Shown here piece by piece: positions 60,010 to 64,000 of a stretch of 64,000 nt of DNA (within the stretch, counting starts at the first letter, position 1; every line of letters starts with the position of its first letter). Both the position numbers and the translations under genes were made by a program. Source of the DNA: Aliivibrio fischeri (lineage in GTDB: Bacteria > Pseudomonadota > Gammaproteobacteria > Enterobacterales > Vibrionaceae). The DNA is taken from contig NZ_WOBR01000004.1 in the NCBI RefSeq assembly GCF_009727955.1, positions 1,055,724 through 1,119,723 on the forward strand. The letters run 5' to 3'. The notes below the pieces were generated by a model, which was not told where the DNA came from, made no database searches, and saw only the letters and a list, made by a program, of their open reading frames with translations.

Positions 60010-60870
60010 ATGACAAAAACAAGAAAAAGCCCAATAAAACATCATCTATATACAATCATCTTTGGTACCCATACTAAAGGTGGCAGAAGATTTGATATCG
60101 CCTTAATTATTTTAATCTTATTATCACAAGCAACTTTGATATTAGATTCTATAAGCTCTGTGCGTTTACAGTATGGGGAAGTCTTATGGAAGCTTGAGTA
60201 TTTATTTACTGCCATCTTCACTCTTGAGTATGTTTTGCGTCTTTATTGTTCGCCACGACCAAGCTCTTATGCAAAAAGCTTCTACGGAATTATTGATTTA
60301 TTAGCGATATTACCCACATACCTAGCTCTCTTCTTCCCTAGCGCCAGCTATATAGCCATTATTCGTTTGCTTCGAGTAATGCGTATTTTCCGAATTTTAA
60401 AACTTGTTCGTTACTTGCAAGATTCAAATATTCTATTGCGCTCACTCTTAATGGCCAAACGCAAAATACTCATATTTTTTAGTACAGTTGCGATTCTTGT
60501 TTCTGTTTTTGGTTCACTAATGTTTGTAATTGAAGGACCAGAGAATGGATTTACAAGTATTCCACAAAGTATCTATTGGGCTATAGTAACAATTACTACT
60601 GTAGGATATGGTGATTTAGTGCCTCACACCCCTCTCGGCAAAGCAATTGCCTCTTTAACTATGTTATTAGGCTACTCGATACTTGCTGTACCTACGGGGA
60701 TCATTACTGCGGAATTGAATCAAGAGATGAATACCCACAGAGATCTTGTTCGTTGTCCTAATTGTTTAAAAGGTGGACATGAATCAGATGCAATACACTG
60801 TAAGCATTGTGGGAGTCGGTTGCCAGAACCTGACAAAAGAATAGTGAATACTATTAATGCGAAAGAATAA
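60010..60870 (+). CDS. Voltage-gated potassium channel with C-terminal zinc ribbon
   Basis: A 286-residue six-helix channel. The S4-like voltage sensor runs about 117-135 with R119, R122, R125, R128 and R134 at three-residue spacing; the selectivity filter TVGYGD is at 197-202; the inner helix S6 ends near 235. After that, a short cytoplasmic tail has a CPNC...CKHC zinc ribbon (C249, C252, C264, C267). This is not the K+ channel at 0.6-1.3 kb, which lacks S4. No strong ribosome site is visible. The tail may gate the channel or bind metal. Confidence 0.9.
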   Translation: MTKTRKSPIKHHLYTIIFGTHTKGGRRFDIALIILILLSQATLILDSISSVRLQYGEVLWKLEYLFTAIFTLEYVLRLYCSPRPSSYAKSFYGIIDLLAILPTYLALFFPSASYIAIIRLLRVMRIFRILKLVRYLQDSNILLRSLLMAKRKILIFFSTVAILVSVFGSLMFVIEGPENGFTSIPQSIYWAIVTITTVGYGDLVPHTPLGKAIASLTMLLGYSILAVPTGIITAELNQEMNTHRDLVRCPNCLKGGHESDAIHCKHCGSRLPEPDKRIVNTINAKE

Positions 60871-60891
60871 TAGTACTCATTTTAAAAGACG

Positions 60892-61041
60892 CTATTCAGA
60901 GTATAAACTTAACGAACTCTTCGACGCATGAGCATCAGAATCACTACCAAGGAACTTTGGTGCAGCAATTACTGCTAATAAAAAGAATACAGCGGCAAAT
61001 GCAGCAAATTTAGTTAGAACTTGTCCTTTGGTCTTTTTCAT
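60892..61041 (-). CDS. 49-residue single-helix membrane peptide
   Basis: Reads MKKTKGQVLTKFAAFAAVFF and continues as a hydrophobic helix (about 11-29), then a polar tail ending LSLYSE. A basic start before one helix implies an inner-membrane or exported peptide; no family recognised. The ribosome site (GTAAG) is weak. Upstream lie a promoter-like TTGTCG-17-TAAATT and a perfect 13-bp inverted repeat. Too short for usual callers, so the call rests on reading frame, composition and context. Confidence 0.5.
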   Translation of the reverse strand: MKKTKGQVLTKFAAFAAVFFLLAVIAAPKFLGSDSDAHASKSSLSLYSE

Positions 61042-61063
61042 CTTACGTCATTCTATATTTATG

Positions 61064-61106
61064 AAATTGTCGATAATTTACTAGACTGTTTACTTATCGA
61101 CAATTT
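61064..61106 (-). promoter_or_regulatory. Perfect 13-bp inverted repeat overlapping a promoter-like sequence
   Basis: AAATTGTCGATAA (61064-61076) and TTATCGACAATTT (61094-61106) are exact inverted repeats 17 bases apart. On the minus strand they include TTGTCG and, 17 bases on, TAAATT, a -35/-10 pair, so the repeat could be an operator for the 49-residue peptide gene. It is AT-rich without a T-run in the right place, unlike a terminator. Confidence 0.5.
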
Positions 61107-61186
61107 TATAAGCCACTTTTGGGATCAATGTTGCATTTGTTTTTCTTATTTACTCATTTGCCGTTATAAAAAGTACAAATAGGCCA

Positions 61187-61474
61187 TTAATCAGAAGAAA
61201 CATTCACACGAACAATATCTTGCTGGTCTTTCGAAAATTGTTTTTTTAATTCAGATTTTGATTTAAAACTGATCTCTCCGCCCTCAGCCACCGTCATATG
61301 CTGTGCATCTATATTGTATTTAGATTGATAAATCATCACGGCTTGCATACATGTGCTTCTCTGCTCAGCAGACAATGGTGTCCCATTATGCCACTTCCCT
61401 GTTTCAACTGCGTATTGTAGGTTTTTAAAAACCTCAGGAGTCATGGATTCTAATAATGTATCTATATTCATCAT
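61187..61474 (-). CDS. DUF1315 (YeaC-like) protein
   Basis: A 95-residue soluble protein of the DUF1315 family, to which E. coli YeaC belongs (MTPEVFKNLQYAVETGKWHNG is the typical segment). In E. coli yeaC lies beside msrB and gapA, and both are also within 2 kb here. Function unknown. It may start at the second ATG (61471), which has better spacing from AGAG. Confidence 0.88.
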   Translation of the reverse strand: MMNIDTLLESMTPEVFKNLQYAVETGKWHNGTPLSAEQRSTCMQAVMIYQSKYNIDAQHMTVAEGGEISFKSKSELKKQFSKDQQDIVRVNVSSD

Positions 61475-61594
61475 CTACTCTTTTATTTATAAAAATATGA
61501 ACAAACGATATCTTTTCATTAATGTTAGTCAATATTATGCCGATAAATAGGAGTAACGGATCACGTTTCCATTTTCTCAATCAATAGGCTTATC

Positions 61595-62437
61595 ATGTTT
61601 TCTACTATTCAACGATTTTCGCTAATAACGTTTACTGCATTTTCCTTATCTGGCTGTTTTGATACCACTCCAACAACAACGCAGTTATGTGAGGATCATT
61701 CTGAGCTACAATGTGATCAATTAAATATGCGTGATGGGCAGTGTCTTAATCAACGTGATGCTCTTATATTAAGTCGCTTTGCTACTTTAAAAAGCCAAAA
61801 TGACTTAGATAAATTAAAAACCATTCAAGCAACCTATCAATATCAATCCTGTTTAACATCTGCAGCACAAATTGAACCTATCACTGCAAAAGAAATTAAA
61901 ACAAAGCGTTCAGAAGCACTTATACATACCTATGATGCTATCGATCTATTGAGTATTGAATTGAAAGAATCTAAAGATCCGACCGTTCTTTATTATCGTT
62001 GGAGTACTGGTGATAAGTCTGCATTAAGAGAGTTTTTACAACTTGAAGGTTCTCGCTCTCTTGAAACAGCAGAGCTTCAATATGCACTTGCTACCTTTTA
62101 TGCATTACGCAATGGAAATAAAACCATCACGTTATTGAATCATTCATTAGAACTATTAACTAAAGATGATTATAAAAATGATTTTCATACAACCATTATT
62201 AAGTCACTAGCGAGTATTAATCATAAAGAGCAAAACACAGAACACGCTTATATTTGGGCTTTAGTAGGGAAAGAATTTGATCTACAAGTTTCTTCTCAAC
62301 AACAACTTGACCTTTTGTATCCGTTCTCAGATGCAGAAAAACAAAAACTACAACAAACAAGTGAAGTAATAGTCAAAAGCATTAAAGAACAAAAATTCTC
62401 AGCGCAGCTACTTCCAAAAGTAACTGAAAAAAATTAA
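61595..62437 (+). CDS. DUF2989 lipoprotein
   Basis: A 280-residue lipoprotein with lipobox LSGC (C21) and a mature part with four Cys near the start (in QLCEDHSELQCDQLN and GQCLNQRD, with YQSC later), then helical, TPR-like segments (LETAELQYALATFYALRNGN, TEHAYIWALVGKEF). It matches the DUF2989 family of Vibrio and Shewanella, of unknown function. It is convergent with msrB. Confidence 0.85.
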   Translation: MFSTIQRFSLITFTAFSLSGCFDTTPTTTQLCEDHSELQCDQLNMRDGQCLNQRDALILSRFATLKSQNDLDKLKTIQATYQYQSCLTSAAQIEPITAKEIKTKRSEALIHTYDAIDLLSIELKESKDPTVLYYRWSTGDKSALREFLQLEGSRSLETAELQYALATFYALRNGNKTITLLNHSLELLTKDDYKNDFHTTIIKSLASINHKEQNTEHAYIWALVGKEFDLQVSSQQQLDLLYPFSDAEKQKLQQTSEVIVKSIKEQKFSAQLLPKVTEKN

Positions 62438-62458
62438 TTCGCTGATATTAACAAAATA

Positions 62459-62486
62459 AAAGAGGAGCACATTAGGCTCCTTTTTT
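62459..62486. terminator. Terminator between DUF2989 gene and msrB
   Basis: AGGAGC and GCTCCT pair around seven bases, followed by a T-run on the plus strand. Confidence 0.75.
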
Positions 62487-62499
62487 ATTTTATATGGAT

Positions 62500-62907
62500 T
62501 TACTTATCTTGCGAAAAATTTAAAGAAACCGAATTGACACAATATCTTTCGTTGGTTGTTTTAGGGCCATCATCAAAAACATGCCCTAAATGACTGTCAC
62601 AATGACGACAACGGATTTCTATTCTTTTCATCCCGTGGCTGTTATCTTCAATATATCTTATGACTTGCTCGTTCACTGGAGCATCAAAGCTTGGCCATCC
62701 ACAACCTGAGTCATATTTATTATCAGATACAAATAAAATGGTTTGGCAACAAGTACAGGCGTAATAACCTTTTTCTTTATTATGTAACAACGTTCCTGAG
62801 AAAGGCGCTTCAGTTCCTTGTTTTCTACAAATATCAAACTCTTCATTTGTAAGCTTTTTTCGCCACTCTTCATCGGTGTATTCTAAAAATGTTTTTGGTG
62901 TATCCAT
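62500..62907 (-). CDS. msrB: Peptide-methionine (R)-S-oxide reductase MsrB
   Basis: A 135-residue enzyme that reduces methionine-R-sulfoxide in proteins. Zinc is held by C51, C54, C100 and C103 (CTCC and CRHC), and the catalytic Cys is C123 in [11 protein letters not shown]. The [10 protein letters not shown] and [10 protein letters not shown] segments are typical. Cytoplasmic. It is divergent from gapA. Confidence 0.97.
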   Translation of the reverse strand: MDTPKTFLEYTDEEWRKKLTNEEFDICRKQGTEAPFSGTLLHNKEKGYYACTCCQTILFVSDNKYDSGCGWPSFDAPVNEQVIRYIEDNSHGMKRIEIRCRHCDSHLGHVFDDGPKTTNERYCVNSVSLNFSQDK

Positions 62908-63161
62908 TTTTATAAAACTCCTTTACTTAGACTTCTTTAAATTAAACCTTGCTATATATCACCTTTGTAGCACATACTTTGCCAAAGTAATTTTACAGCA
63001 ACCAAGCGAAATCACATTAATTGTTATGTCACTTTTTTTCATAAAGTGTCATTTAGGTTACTAAATAACCACAAATTATCCGAATTACGTAAGAATTTTT
63101 CTTTATGTTAACAGGATATGGTCTATTTTTTGATTTTAAACAATTAAATTTGGATTTTCAC

Positions 63162-64000
<839 letters not shown>

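Noticed and set aside
62876..63064. A 62-codon plus-strand frame in the msrB-gapA intergenic region
   Set aside because: It begins inside msrB on the opposite strand, has no ribosome site, and its AT-rich hydrophobic content looks random.

Overview
The window looks like chromosome I of an Aliivibrio species of the A. fischeri group (family Vibrionaceae). It is AT-rich. It carries luxU-luxO with a divergent qrr1 sRNA gene, and the LuxO phospho-aspartate falls at D55, the number used for A. fischeri LuxO. It also has the Vibrio-type motY-rnt pair and the grxD-sodB-VC2046-like neighbourhood. The species is inferred. No insertion sequence, prophage or CRISPR array was seen.

Layout. 0-13.5 kb is an accessory, membrane- and metabolism-oriented region: a DUF3332 lipoprotein, a K+ channel, an AI-2E family permease, a HlyD/DUF2955 efflux pair, two AraC-type regulators, two imidazolonepropionase-like amidohydrolases, an OprB-like porin, a DUF3299 protein, an outer-membrane barrel protein and a small membrane protein. 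Five copies of a 16-bp motif (TTRCCATTTNACGMCA) lie upstream of five transcription units here and suggest one regulon. 13.5-28 kb is core: nadA, the ybgC-tolQRAB-pal-cpoB envelope operon, cydABX-ybgE, ruvCAB and aspS. 28-33.6 kb holds cmoAB (tRNA wobble uridine modification) and a three-gene cassette of a retropepsin-like lipoprotein, a transglutaminase-like 7TM protein and an ATP-grasp ligase. 33.6-36 kb is moaACDE behind a Moco riboswitch.

36-41.2 kb has a YvcK-like gene, luxU, luxO, LuxO operator dyads, a sigma-54 promoter, qrr1 and uvrB. 41.2-47.4 kb has an inverted pair of DnaA boxes, two tRNA-Asn genes and the rnfABCDGE electron-transport operon followed by nth and gloA. 48.5-56.6 kb has a DUF2753 gene behind a Fur-box-like site, motY, rnt, a YuiF-type antiporter, a response regulator with a helical-repeat tail, grxD, sodB, a VC2046-family gene and a degenerate SDR. 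56.7-64 kb has adhE, a voltage-gated K+ channel with a zinc-ribbon tail, an unlisted 49-residue peptide, a DUF1315 gene, a DUF2989 lipoprotein, msrB and the 5' part of gapA.

Several starts were moved from the longest possible frame on the basis of Shine-Dalgarno spacing and family alignment (moaA, moaE, luxO, luxU, uvrB, sodB, rnfG, tolA, the second AraC gene, the AI-2E permease, the porin). Three short genes were added: cydX, a 38-codon upstream ORF coupled to the second AraC gene, and the 49-residue peptide gene.
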